A stretch of DNA of 64,000 nucleotides from JAMHWF01 sp035911095 (GTDB lineage: Bacteria > Pseudomonadota > Gammaproteobacteria > Burkholderiales > Burkholderiaceae_C): the NCBI GenBank assembly GCA_035911095.1, contig JAMHWF010000125.1:1-64000 (forward strand), written 5' to 3'. Of the stretch, positions 36,029-44,806 are shown one piece after another. Position 1 is the stretch's first letter. Each line of letters begins with the position of its first letter. Below the pieces are notes generated by a model. That model had not been told where the DNA came from. It made no database searches and was given only the letters and a program-made list of their open reading frames with translations. The position numbers and the translations under genes are program-made.

Positions 36029-38278
36029 ATGAGCGAAGTCGAGGGCACCGTACAGGGCCATCGCGACGGGCACGGCTTCCTCGTGCGCGACGACCACGAA
36101 GCCGACATCTACCTCTCGCCGCAGGAGATGCGTGCGGTCCTGCACCGTGACCGCGTGCGCGTTCGCGTCGTCCGCTACGACCGCAAGGGCCGTCCGGAAG
36201 GGCGGGTGCTCGACATCCTCGAGCGGCGCAACACGCCGATCATCGGCCGCCTGCTGCACGAGAACGGCGTCTGGCTGATCGCGCCCGAGGACAAGCGCTA
36301 CGCGCAGGACATCCTGATCCCGAAGAACGCGACGGCCAACGCCACGGCCGGGCAGGTGGTCGCCGTCGAGCTGACCGAGACACCGTCGATGTACTCGCAG
36401 CCGGTCGGCCGCGTCACCGAGGTGCTGGGCGAGATCGACGATCCGGGCATGGAGATCGAGATCGCGGTGCGCAAGTACGAGGTGCCGCACCGCTTCAGCC
36501 CCGAAGCGCTGGCCCAGGCGGCCGGCCTGCCCGACCGGATCCGCCCGGTGGATCGCCGCCACCGCATCAACCTCACCGACGTGCCGCTGGTGACGATCGA
36601 CGGCGAGGATGCGCGCGACTTCGACGATGCGGTCTATTGCGAGCCGCACAAGCAGGGGCGCGGCAAGAGCGCCTTCAACGGCTGGCGCCTCGTCGTCGCG
36701 ATCGCCGACGTGAGCCACTACGTGAAGCCGGGCGAGCCGATCGACGTCGACGCCTATGAGCGCGCGACCTCGGTCTACTTTCCTCGCCGCGTGATTCCGA
36801 TGCTGCCGGAGAAGCTGTCGAACGGTCTGTGCTCGCTGAACCCGAACGAGGACCGCCTCGCGATGGTCTGCGACATGCTCGTCAGCGCTGAAGGCGATCT
36901 GCATGCCTACCAGTTCTATCCATCGGTGATCTGCTCGCACGCGCGCTTCACCTACACCGAGGTCGCGGCGATCCTGGCCAACACGCGAGGCCCGGAGGCG
37001 GCGCGACGCAGCGAACTGGTGCCCCAGCTGGTGCACCTGCACGATGTCTTCCGCGCGCTGCTGAAGGCGCGCACCCGGCGTGGTGCGGTCGACTTCGAGA
37101 CCGTCGAGACCCAGATCGTCTGCGACGAGAACGGCCGCATCGAAAAGATCGTGCCGCGCACCCGCAACGATGCTCACCGGCTGATCGAGGAGGCGATGCT
37201 CGCCGCCAACGTCTGCTCGGCCGACTTCATCGCGCGCTCCAAGCACGCCTCGCTGTACCGGGTGCACGAAGGCCCGACGCCCGAGAAGAAGACCTTGCTG
37301 CAGAACTACCTGAAGGCGCTCGGCCTCGGTCTCTCCATCGGCGACGACCCCAAGCCCTCCGAGTACCAGCAGATCGCCGACGCGACCAAGGACCGGCCCG
37401 ACGCGACGCAGATCCACTCGATGCTGCTGCGCTCGATGCAGCAGGCGATCTACACCGCGGTCAACAGCGGGCACTTCGGGCTTGCCTACGAGGCCTACAC
37501 GCACTTCACCAGCCCGATCCGCCGTTATCCCGACCTGCTGGTGCACCGCGTGATCAAGGCCCTGTTGGCGGGCAAGCACTATCACCTGGCCGCCGGCCTG
37601 ATCGAGGAAGCCTCGCGCAAGAAGGCGCCGACGCGGCGCGGCAAGCCGGCGGTCGCGGCGCCGGCCGAGGGGGCACGCGCAGTGACCGGCGAGACCCAGT
37701 TCTGGGACATCGTCGGCGCGCACTGCAGCGCTCACGAGCGGCGTGCCGACGAGGCGTCGCGCGACGTCGAGGCCTGGCTCAAGTGCCGCTACATGCGCGA
37801 GCACCTGGGCGAAGAGTTCGGCGGCACCGTCAGCGCGGTCGCGAGCTTCGGCCTGTTCGTCACGCTGGACGGCCTGTTCGTCGAGGGGCTGGTTCACATC
37901 ACCGAGCTCGGCGGCGAGTACTTCCGCTTCGACGAAGTGCGCCAGGAACTGCGCGGCGAGCGCAGCGGCATCCGCTACGTGGTCGGCTCGCGCGTGCGCG
38001 TGCAGGTCAGCCGCGTCGACCTCGATGGCCGCAAGATCGATTTCCGACTCGTCCACGAAGGCGGGGAGGAGCGGCTGCTCGCGCGCGCCCAGCGCGAGAA
38101 GTTCAGCGAGCCGCGCGGCGAGCGCGACGGCGCCGCGACCGGATCGGCGAGCGACACGCTGGCCGCGCTGCAGCGCAGCGACCGCGCCACGAAGGCCGCC
38201 TCTCGCGGCAAGGGCGGCAAGTCATCGCGCAGCGGCGGCAAGAGCTCGAGCGGGCGCCCGGCGAGCAAGCGGCGCTGA
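36029..38278 (+). CDS. rnr: Ribonuclease R
   Basis: A 749-residue 3'-5' exoribonuclease of the RNB family that degrades structured RNA. It begins almost at the first cold-shock domain (VEGTVQGHRDGHGFLVRDDH), so the N-terminal helix-turn-helix region of E. coli RNase R is missing. The RNB catalytic domain has LVTIDGEDARDFDDAVYCEP with the metal-binding aspartates. FTSPIRRYPDLLVHRVIKAL follows. The S1 domain is FGGTVSAVASFGLFVTLDGL. The Lys/Ser/Gly-rich tail ends in KRR. ATG 36029 is chosen, but in-frame TTGs at 35969 and 36014 exist and the ribosome-binding site is weak. Confidence 0.93.
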   Translation: MSEVEGTVQGHRDGHGFLVRDDHEADIYLSPQEMRAVLHRDRVRVRVVRYDRKGRPEGRVLDILERRNTPIIGRLLHENGVWLIAPEDKRYAQDILIPKNATANATAGQVVAVELTETPSMYSQPVGRVTEVLGEIDDPGMEIEIAVRKYEVPHRFSPEALAQAAGLPDRIRPVDRRHRINLTDVPLVTIDGEDARDFDDAVYCEPHKQGRGKSAFNGWRLVVAIADVSHYVKPGEPIDVDAYERATSVYFPRRVIPMLPEKLSNGLCSLNPNEDRLAMVCDMLVSAEGDLHAYQFYPSVICSHARFTYTEVAAILANTRGPEAARRSELVPQLVHLHDVFRALLKARTRRGAVDFETVETQIVCDENGRIEKIVPRTRNDAHRLIEEAMLAANVCSADFIARSKHASLYRVHEGPTPEKKTLLQNYLKALGLGLSIGDDPKPSEYQQIADATKDRPDATQIHSMLLRSMQQAIYTAVNSGHFGLAYEAYTHFTSPIRRYPDLLVHRVIKALLAGKHYHLAAGLIEEASRKKAPTRRGKPAVAAPAEGARAVTGETQFWDIVGAHCSAHERRADEASRDVEAWLKCRYMREHLGEEFGGTVSAVASFGLFVTLDGLFVEGLVHITELGGEYFRFDEVRQELRGERSGIRYVVGSRVRVQVSRVDLDGRKIDFRLVHEGGEERLLARAQREKFSEPRGERDGAATGSASDTLAALQRSDRATKAASRGKGGKSSRSGGKSSSGRPASKRR

Positions 38279-38301
38279 TCCCGGGTCGCGAGTCCGCGCG
38301 C

Positions 38302-38316
38302 CGGCCGCGTCGGCCG
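38302..38316. terminator. Hairpin between convergent rnr and nnr genes
   Basis: CGGCCG (38302-38307) and CGGCCG (38311-38316) form a 6-bp stem around CGT in the 52-nt gap between convergent stop codons. No T-run follows on either strand, so it is only a possible bidirectional terminator. Confidence 0.25.
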
Positions 38317-38330
38317 CCGCGCGGCGCCCG

Positions 38331-39836
38331 TCAGCCGAGCGCGTGCAGGCGCTCGATCAGTGCCGAGGCGCGCAGCGGCGTAAGGGCGCCATGCGCGGCA
38401 AGCCCGTGCCGGTAGGTCGCCGCGAGCGCAACTGCGCGCGCCGCGTCGACATCTGACGCCTGCGCGCCGCCAGCCGCCCAGCGGCCTGCCAGCCAGCCCG
38501 CCAGCACGTCGCCGGTGCCGGCGGTGGCGAGCGCGGCATTGCCGGTCGGGTTGATCGAGGGCAGCCGCCCCGGTGCGGCGACGACGCTGCCCGAGCCCTT
38601 CAGCACGACGATGGCGCGCGTGCGCTCGCACAGTGCGGCCGTGGCGGCGAGTCGGTCGGCCTGCACGGACGCGGCGCTCGTGCCGAGCAGGCGGGCCGCC
38701 TCGAGTGGATGCGGTGTCAGCACCGTCGTCAGGCCGCGCGCTGCGCGTGCGCCGAGCAGCGTGCCGAGCATCGGGTCGCCGGCCACGGCGTTCAAGGCAT
38801 CGGCATCGAGCACGAGGCGCCCGGCGTTTGACAGTGCCGCCGGCAGCAGGGGCGCCACGGCATCGCCGCCACCGCATCCGCAGAGTAGGACGGTTCCGTG
38901 CGACCCGGCGCTCGAGCCTCCCGTAGGCGCGCGGTACATCAGCTCGGGCTGTTGCGGGTCGGGCATGCGAAAGCCGGCATCCAGCACTCGCAGGTAGACG
39001 CGGCCCGCGCCCGCGGCCAGCGCCGCCCGCGCCGCGAGCAGCGCGGCCCCGGCCATGCCGGGCGCGCCGCCGATCACCTCGACGTCGCCGAAGCTGCCCT
39101 TGTGGCTCGCATGCGCGCGGGGCTGCGCGTCAAGCGGGTCCAGCGCATCGGCGAGCCAGGCGTCGGCGGAGGCCGCCTGGCCTTCGACGCCGATCGGATC
39201 GAACCAGAGCTCGCCCGCATGGTCGCGGCCGGCGCCGGTGAACAGTCCTGGCTTCAGACTCAGCAGTGCGAGTGTGTGCGAGGCGCGCACGGCGACCGGG
39301 CCGAGCACGGTGCCGGTCGCGACGTCGAGGCCCGAGGGCTGGTCGATCGCGAGCACGAGGCGGTGGCTGTCCGCCTGCAGCAGTGCCGCGGCCTCGGCCA
39401 ACGCGCCGGCGGGCGCGCGGTTGCTTCCGAGGCCGAGCAAGGCGTCGACCTGCAGTGCCTCGTCGTCGAGCACGCCAGCCGCACCGACCCGGTCGATGAT
39501 CGGAACGCCGGCCTCGCGCGCGCGCTGCAGCGAGGCCGCCGCGTCGGTCGGAAGCCGTCCTGCGTCGGCCAGCAGCACGACTTGTACACGGCGGCCGGCG
39601 CGTGCGAGCCACATCGCGGCCTCGAGCCCGTCGCCGCCGTTGTTGCCCGGGCCGCACCACAGCTGGACCGACGGCGCGTGCGGCGCGATCGCCTGGGCCA
39701 GGCGCGCTATCGCCGCGCCGGCGCGCTGCATCAGCGTGTGCGGGGCGAGCGCCGCCTGCGCGGCCCGTTCGAGCGCCCGCGTCGCGACCGGCCCGAGCAG
39801 CGGCCAGGCGTTGCGGCTGCCGCTCACCCGCTGCAT
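38331..39836 (-). CDS. nnr: Bifunctional NAD(P)H-hydrate epimerase / ADP-dependent (S)-NAD(P)H-hydrate dehydratase
   Basis: A 501-residue metabolite-repair enzyme that restores hydrated NAD(P)H (NAD(P)HX). The N-terminal YjeF epimerase domain has LMQRAGAAIA and VQLWCGPGNNGGDGLEAAMW (GPGNNGGDG at 62-70). The C-terminal carbohydrate-kinase-like dehydratase domain has HKGSFGDVEVIGGAPGMAGA and NPTGNAALATAGTGDVLAGW, with GTGD at 440-443. Both halves look intact. It lies 13 nt after the dadA-like gene, so the two form an operon. The product is cytosolic. Confidence 0.92.
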   Translation of the reverse strand: MQRVSGSRNAWPLLGPVATRALERAAQAALAPHTLMQRAGAAIARLAQAIAPHAPSVQLWCGPGNNGGDGLEAAMWLARAGRRVQVVLLADAGRLPTDAAASLQRAREAGVPIIDRVGAAGVLDDEALQVDALLGLGSNRAPAGALAEAAALLQADSHRLVLAIDQPSGLDVATGTVLGPVAVRASHTLALLSLKPGLFTGAGRDHAGELWFDPIGVEGQAASADAWLADALDPLDAQPRAHASHKGSFGDVEVIGGAPGMAGAALLAARAALAAGAGRVYLRVLDAGFRMPDPQQPELMYRAPTGGSSAGSHGTVLLCGCGGGDAVAPLLPAALSNAGRLVLDADALNAVAGDPMLGTLLGARAARGLTTVLTPHPLEAARLLGTSAASVQADRLAATAALCERTRAIVVLKGSGSVVAAPGRLPSINPTGNAALATAGTGDVLAGWLAGRWAAGGAQASDVDAARAVALAATYRHGLAAHGALTPLRASALIERLHALG

Positions 39837-39849
39837 CGTCGGCCCCGCG

Positions 39850-41187
39850 TCACTCGAAGCGCGCGGCGCGGAACATGTCGAGCGCCACCTGCGGCGTGCG
39901 CCCGATGATCGCGTCGGCCAGCGCGCGCGCGCTGCCGCAGGCCAGTGCGCAGCCGAAGGCGCCGTGGCCGAGGTTCAGCCACAGGCCCGGCGCCGGCCCT
40001 GCCCCCAGCACCGGCAGGCCGTCGGGCAGGCTGGGCCGGGCGCCGGTCCAGCGCTGGATCTTCGACTGGTCGACCGCGCCCGGAAACCAGGTGTCCAGTG
40101 CGCCGTACAGGCGCTCGTCGAAGCGCCGCTCGTCATCGGCATCGGGCCGGCGCGACGGCCCGGTGAGGAGGCCGCCGACGCCGACTCGCAGGCGCTGCCC
40201 CTGGCGGCCGATCGTCGCACCACTGCGTGCGTCGATGACGACGCCGCGCGGGCCCAGGTCGGGGTGGACGTCGAGCAGGCGGATCGGCGCCGTCACGCTC
40301 GCGCCCCAGACCGGCGCCATCGGCAGGCGCAGGCCGTGCCGGCGCAGCAGCGGTGGCCCGCCGAGCGCGGCGCAGACGACGACCTGCTCGAAGGCCTCAG
40401 TGCCGGCCTGGACGCTCGGCCGGGTAGCGAAGCGCGACGGCGCGCCGTCGAAGCCGTGTGCCGCTTCCAGTTCGGCCTCGGGTTCGACCTCGACGCCGGG
40501 CCGCTCGCCCGCCTGCAACGCCGTCACCCGCGCGCCGAAGCGGAACTCGACGCCGCGTCGCTGCGCAAGCCCCCGCAGCTGCTGCACGAACTGGCGGCAG
40601 TTCAGATGCTCGGCCTGCGGCAGGTGCACGCCGGCGCGCAGCGCAGGCTCGGTGTTGAGGCCGGGTTCGTGGCGACGGCATTGCGCGTCGTCGAAGAGCG
40701 AGAAGCTCGCGCCCAGCGCGTGCAGGGCCTTGAGCCAAGGGCGCGCTTCTTCGAGGTCGCGTTCACCGGGCAGCAGCACCAGCGCGCCGTGCGTGCGCTC
40801 GGGCTCGAACTGCTCGTTCCTCAGGAGGTCCAGCAGGCGTTCGCGGGCGAGCGAGGCGAGCGGCGCGAGCGCGATCTGTGTCGGCACCAGCGCGGTCTCA
40901 CCCGCGCGCCGCCAGCGACGCAGCCAGCCGCGGCCGGACACGTCGGAACGCGCGCCCAAATGAAACGGCGCCTCGCGGTCGAAGGCCGAGGGCAGGGCGC
41001 CGCCCGGCAACCCGGGCCAGGCCGCCGGCGCGAGCGGGCCGGTGGCAAGCAGGCCCGAAGGGCCGAAGCTGGCCTCGGCCGCCACACTGTCGTGACGCTC
41101 GAAGACGGTCACCTCATGCCCGTCCTCGGCGAGCTCCCAGGCGGTCGTGACGCCGACGATCCCGGCGCCGATCACGGCGATGCGCAT
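39850..41187 (-). CDS. D-amino-acid dehydrogenase-like FAD oxidoreductase
   Basis: A 445-residue DAO-fold flavoprotein resembling the DadA small subunit, which oxidises D-amino acids to 2-oxo acids and passes electrons to quinones. The FAD motif is IAVIGAGIVGVTTAWELAED with VTVFERHDSVAAEASFGPSG. The C-terminal segment WTGARPSLPDGLPVLGAGPA and LWLNLGHGAFGCALACGSAR is the usual FAD/substrate region. ATG 41187 has GGAGGG about 9 nt upstream on its strand. No alanine racemase or dadX lies near, so substrate is not determined. Glycine/D-amino-acid oxidase relatives are an alternative. Confidence 0.8.
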   Translation of the reverse strand: MRIAVIGAGIVGVTTAWELAEDGHEVTVFERHDSVAAEASFGPSGLLATGPLAPAAWPGLPGGALPSAFDREAPFHLGARSDVSGRGWLRRWRRAGETALVPTQIALAPLASLARERLLDLLRNEQFEPERTHGALVLLPGERDLEEARPWLKALHALGASFSLFDDAQCRRHEPGLNTEPALRAGVHLPQAEHLNCRQFVQQLRGLAQRRGVEFRFGARVTALQAGERPGVEVEPEAELEAAHGFDGAPSRFATRPSVQAGTEAFEQVVVCAALGGPPLLRRHGLRLPMAPVWGASVTAPIRLLDVHPDLGPRGVVIDARSGATIGRQGQRLRVGVGGLLTGPSRRPDADDERRFDERLYGALDTWFPGAVDQSKIQRWTGARPSLPDGLPVLGAGPAPGLWLNLGHGAFGCALACGSARALADAIIGRTPQVALDMFRAARFE

Positions 41188-41308
41188 CTCAGCGGCCCTC
41201 CGGTTGCCGCTGGCACGAACGGCCGGGCAAGTGGCGAGCGGAGGGCGCCGCGTGGCGTTCGGCCGCGTGGTGCCCTGCGGGCTGAAGCGTCGGTCGTGGC
41301 GTCATCGC

Positions 41309-42667
41309 TCAGCCCCGCGCGCGCAGCGCCTGCTCGACGGCCAGCGCGAGCTCGAGCAGGGCGTCGTCGCGCAGGGCCCCGGTCCACAGCATCAGGCCGA
41401 CCGGCGCTTGACCTGGCACCTGGCAGGGGAGGCTGATCGCGCAGCCGTCGAGCAGGTTCACCACCGAGGGGTTGCGCAGCAGCAGCGCATTGGTCGCGAA
41501 GAACCGCTCGTCGCTGGCGACGAGCGGCTCGATCGCCGGCGCGAGCAGCGGCACCGTCGGGCTGATCACTGCATCGACCTCGCGCAGGGCGGCCTCCATC
41601 TCGTCGATCCAGGCCCGTCGGGCGCGATGCAGCTCGGCGAGGTCGGCGGCGCTCATGCTCGCGCCACGGCGGATGCGTGAGGCCACGCGCGGGTCGTAGC
41701 GCGCCTCGTCGCGCGCCAGGTGCTCACGGTGCCACTGCCAGGCCTCGGCGGCGGCGAAGCTGCCGAGCGCGTGCAGCCGCGCCAGTTTGGCGACCGGCAG
41801 CGGACGCTCGCTCAGCTGCGCGCCGGCTGCCGACAGCGTGTTCAAGGCCGCATCGAAGGCCGCGGCCACGGCCGGCTCGAGGCCCTCCTGCATCGTGTCG
41901 GCGGCGATCGCGAGGCGGCAGTCCGCCAGCGGCCGGCCGCGCAGCCTCACGGGCCGGTCGGCGAGCACCTCGTGCACCAGGACCGCGTCGCGCACCGAGC
42001 GCGTGATCGCGCAAGCCGTGTCGAGTGTCGGCGACAGCGGCACCGTGCCGTCGAGCGGGGTCAGCCGCGCGGTGTTCTTGAAGCCGACCAGCCCGCAGAG
42101 CGCGGCCGGGATGCGGATCGAGCCGCCGGTGTCGGAGCCCAGTGCCGCCTGCGCCGCGCCGATCGCCACCGAGACTGCGCCCCCGCTGGTCGAGCCGCCG
42201 GGGATGCGCGGCACCGGATCGATCGCCGCCAGCGCAGCGTTGACCGGCGTGCCGTGGTGCGGGTTGAGGCCGACGCCGGAGAACGCGAACTCGGTCATGT
42301 TCGTGTGGCCGACGAGCACCGCGCCGGCGCGGCGCAGGCGTGCCACGCAGGCGGCATCGGCGGGTGCGGGGGGCGCATCGAGCACGACAGCGCCGGCGCT
42401 GGTCGGCTCGCCGGCGACGTCGAACAGCGCCTTCACGCTGACCGGCAGGCCGGCGAGCGGGAGGGCCGCCCGGCCGGCGTTGTGCAACCGGTCGGCGGTG
42501 TCGGCGGCGGCGGACGCGGATGGCTCGAAGAGGTTGAGGTAGACGTGCCTGCCCGCCTCGGAGCGGGCCCGCTCCAAGCTCCCCTGCAGCAGGCGTGTCG
42601 CATCGACTCGACCGGCGTGCAGGGACTGTGCCGTGGTCGTCAGGTCCGCGGGCTCGGCCTCTGGCAT
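41309..42667 (-). CDS. Amidase-signature family hydrolase
   Basis: A 452-residue amidase of the GatA/AS family. The catalytic triad is visible: Lys79 in LPVSVKALFD, the cis-Ser161 in PGGSTSGGAVSVA, and nucleophile Ser183 in GSDTGGSIRIP. No gatB or gatC lies next to it, and the C-terminal region lacks the GatA pattern, so it is probably a stand-alone amidase rather than the Asp/Glu-tRNA amidotransferase. Substrate is unknown. It is transcribed away from rpsB with a 201-nt divergent gap and precedes the dadA-like gene by 121 nt. Confidence 0.85.
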   Translation of the reverse strand: MPEAEPADLTTTAQSLHAGRVDATRLLQGSLERARSEAGRHVYLNLFEPSASAAADTADRLHNAGRAALPLAGLPVSVKALFDVAGEPTSAGAVVLDAPPAPADAACVARLRRAGAVLVGHTNMTEFAFSGVGLNPHHGTPVNAALAAIDPVPRIPGGSTSGGAVSVAIGAAQAALGSDTGGSIRIPAALCGLVGFKNTARLTPLDGTVPLSPTLDTACAITRSVRDAVLVHEVLADRPVRLRGRPLADCRLAIAADTMQEGLEPAVAAAFDAALNTLSAAGAQLSERPLPVAKLARLHALGSFAAAEAWQWHREHLARDEARYDPRVASRIRRGASMSAADLAELHRARRAWIDEMEAALREVDAVISPTVPLLAPAIEPLVASDERFFATNALLLRNPSVVNLLDGCAISLPCQVPGQAPVGLMLWTGALRDDALLELALAVEQALRARG

Positions 42668-42673
42668 GGCTGT

Positions 42674-42679
42674 TATACT
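42674..42679 (+). promoter_or_regulatory. Putative -10 box of the rpsB-tsf operon
   Basis: TATACT lies seven bases from the divergent amidase start codon and about 190 nt before the rpsB ATG. It is the best -10 in the divergent region. Its -35 would fall within the amidase 5' coding sequence and is not recognisable. Confidence 0.45.
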
Positions 42680-42868
42680 CGTCCGGTTTTGCCGAGGCTA
42701 TGCCGATCCACGGTGATCCACGGCAGACCGCCGCTGCAAGGCGGCGAAATCCGCGAACCGGCTCTCTCAAGGTGCCGCAGTGCAAGTACCGGGAAACTGC
42801 TCCCGGCCGGGGTTTCCTCTCCCCGCTGCGATTCGAGCCGGATTCTAGAACCAACCTTCGGAGTTCCC
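42680..42868 (+). promoter_or_regulatory. Structured rpsB leader with a GATCCACGG direct repeat
   Basis: This 189-nt untranslated stretch precedes rpsB. It starts with a tandem direct repeat GATCCACGG at 42705-42713 and 42715-42723. A hairpin CCGCC/GGCGG follows at 42728-42732 and 42740-42744. Further down CCGGGA pairs with TCCCGG, and GGAAAC with GTTTCC, as alternative structures around 42788-42832. S2 represses its own operon through the leader in several bacteria, so an autoregulatory RNA is plausible, but no known motif was identified with certainty. Confidence 0.4.
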
Positions 42869-43615
42869 ATGTCCGTGACGATGCGTGAAATGCTGGAAGC
42901 CGGTGTCCATTTCGGGCACCAGACGCGCTTCTGGAATCCCAAGATGGCCCCGTACATCTACGGCCATCGCAACAAGATCCACATCATCAACCTCGAGAAG
43001 ACGCAGCCGCTCTTCCAGGATGCGATGAAGTTCGTGCGCCAGCTGGCGGCCCGCCGCGGCACGATCCTGATGGTCGGGACCAAGCGCCAGGCGCGCGAGG
43101 TGATCGCTCAGGAGGCGCAGCGCGCCGGCGTGCCCTACGTCGACCAGCGCTGGCTGGGCGGCATGCTGACCAACTTCAAGACGGTCAAGGGCTCGCTCAA
43201 GAAGCTGAAGGACATGCAGGCCCAGGTCGAGGCCGGCACCGAGCAGATGATCAAAAAGGAAGCGCTGATGTTCCAGCGCGAGCTGACCAAGCTCGAGAAG
43301 GACATCGGCGGGATCCAGGACATGACCGCGCTGCCCGATGCGATGTTCGTGATCGACGTCGGCTACCACAAGATCGCGGTGCAGGAAGCGACCAAGCTCG
43401 GCATCCCGGTGATCGGCGTCGTCGACACCAACCACTCGCCCAACGGTATCGCCTACGTGATTCCCGGCAACGACGACTCCGCGAAGGCGGTTGCGCTGTA
43501 TGCCCGTGCCGTGGCTGACGCGGTGCTCGAGGGCAAGGCAAACGCCGGCAACGAGGCAGCGCAGGCCGCTGCCACCGGCAGCGACGAGTTCGTCGAGGTC
43601 AGCGAGAACGCCTGA
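42869..43615 (+). CDS. rpsB: 30S ribosomal protein S2
   Basis: A 248-residue S2 protein, bound near the platform/head of the 30S subunit. MREMLEAGVHFGHQTRFWNP at the start, RRGTILMVGTKRQAREVIAQ and YVDQRWLGGMLTNFKTVK are invariant features. NSPNGIAYVIPGNDD-like sequence (HSPNGIAYVIPGNDDSAKAV) lies near the C-terminus. ATG 42869 has CGGAG at 42859-42863. The frame is open far upstream but that part is antisense to the amidase and is not coding. It is first in the rpsB-tsf operon. Confidence 0.98.
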   Translation: MSVTMREMLEAGVHFGHQTRFWNPKMAPYIYGHRNKIHIINLEKTQPLFQDAMKFVRQLAARRGTILMVGTKRQAREVIAQEAQRAGVPYVDQRWLGGMLTNFKTVKGSLKKLKDMQAQVEAGTEQMIKKEALMFQRELTKLEKDIGGIQDMTALPDAMFVIDVGYHKIAVQEATKLGIPVIGVVDTNHSPNGIAYVIPGNDDSAKAVALYARAVADAVLEGKANAGNEAAQAAATGSDEFVEVSENA

Positions 43616-43698
43616 GCCGCAGAGGCTCGACCCGGCCGAGCGTCGCTGCGGCGCTTCCGGCCGTACCCAGGTTCCGCTGCCACCAGACCCGCGCGGGG

Positions 43699-43718
43699 AG
43701 CCCGGCCCACGGGCTTTT
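43699..43718 (+). terminator. Attenuator-like hairpin between rpsB and tsf
   Basis: AGCCCG (43699-43704) pairs with CGGGCT (43710-43715) around a GCCCA loop, and four T residues overlap and follow the stem. It lies in the 167-nt rpsB-tsf gap, where a partial terminator could lower tsf expression relative to rpsB. The U-tract is short, so only partial termination would be expected. Confidence 0.4.
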
Positions 43719-43782
43719 CGCCTCGTTCGGGGCCGGCCGCTGCGCCGGCTCCGAACCGCACCCGATTCCAGGAGAACTTCCG

Positions 43783-44703
43783 ATGCCCGCTATCACCGCC
43801 AGCATGGTCGCCGAGCTGCGCGCCCGCACCGACGCCCCGATGATGGAATGCAAGAAGGCGCTGACCGAGGCCGACGGCGACCTCGCCCGCGCCGAAGAAC
43901 TGCTGCGCGTCAAGCTTGGCAACAAGGCCAGCAAGGCCGCTTCGCGCGTCACCGCGGAGGGCGTTGTCGCCGCGGCGATCGACGGCACGGTCGGCGCGAT
44001 CGTCGAGATCAACTGCGAGACCGATTTCGTCTCGAAGAACGAGTCCTTCCTCGCCTTCGCCAACGCGGTGGCGCGCCTGATCGCCGAGAAGAACCCGGCT
44101 GACGTGGCCGCCCTTGGTGCGCTGTCCTACGAGCAGGACGGCTTCGGTCCGACGGTCGAGGACGTGCGCAAGGGCCTGATCGGCAAGATCGGCGAGAACA
44201 TGTCGATCCGCCGCTTCCGCCGCTTCTCCGGTGAGGCCAAGCTCGCGAGCTACCTGCACGGCACGCGCATCGGCGTGGTCGTCGAGTACGTCGGCGACGA
44301 CGTCGCAGCCAAGGACGTCGCGATGCACGTCGCGGCGATGAAGCCGGTCTCGCTGGCGTCGAGCGACGTGCCTGTCGAGCTGGTCGACAAGGAACGCAAG
44401 ATCGCCGCCGAGAAGGCCGCCGAAGACGCGGAAAAGGCCAAGGCCGAGGGGAAGCCGGTGCAGTCGGCCGAGATCGTGGCCAAGCGGGTCGAAGGCTCGG
44501 TGCAGAAGTTCCTGAAGGAGGTCTCGCTCCTCAACCAAGCCTTCGTCAAGAACGACAAGCAGACCGTCGAGGCGATGCTGAAGGCGGCCGGCACCACGGT
44601 GAAGGGCTTCACCCTGTACGTCGTGGGCGAGGGCATCGAGAAGAAGACCGACGATTTCGCGGCCGAGGTCGCGGCCCAGGTGGCGGCCGCCAAGGGCAGC
44701 TGA
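43783..44703 (+). CDS. tsf: Elongation factor Ts
   Basis: A 306-residue nucleotide-exchange factor for EF-Tu. The N-terminal LRARTDAPMMECKKALTEAD and the core TDFVSKNESFLAFANAVARL with NCETDF are the family signatures. The second core domain contains FSGEAKLASYLHGTRIGVVV and VSLLNQAFVKNDKQTVEAML. Length is normal for betaproteobacteria. ATG 43783 has AGGAGAAC upstream. Follows rpsB as usual and precedes pyrH. Confidence 0.98.
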   Translation: MPAITASMVAELRARTDAPMMECKKALTEADGDLARAEELLRVKLGNKASKAASRVTAEGVVAAAIDGTVGAIVEINCETDFVSKNESFLAFANAVARLIAEKNPADVAALGALSYEQDGFGPTVEDVRKGLIGKIGENMSIRRFRRFSGEAKLASYLHGTRIGVVVEYVGDDVAAKDVAMHVAAMKPVSLASSDVPVELVDKERKIAAEKAAEDAEKAKAEGKPVQSAEIVAKRVEGSVQKFLKEVSLLNQAFVKNDKQTVEAMLKAAGTTVKGFTLYVVGEGIEKKTDDFAAEVAAQVAAAKGS

Positions 44704-44744
44704 CCGGAAGCGCGCGACGCAGGCTCGTCGCGCGCGCCTTCGCC

Positions 44745-44750
44745 TACACT
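44745..44750 (+). promoter_or_regulatory. Possible -10 box of pyrH
   Basis: TACACT lies 57 nt before the chosen pyrH ATG in the 103-nt tsf-pyrH gap. There is no clear -35. It could provide separate transcription of pyrH-frr, or be chance. Confidence 0.25.
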
Positions 44751-44806
44751 GCGCCACCGCCATGGACGGCGCGCCGCGCCGCCCCGGCTTCCCCCCAACG
44801 CAACGA

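Noticed and set aside
41309..42667. GatA subunit of the tRNA amidotransferase
   Set aside because: No gatB or gatC nearby and the C-terminal region does not look like GatA; a stand-alone amidase fits better.
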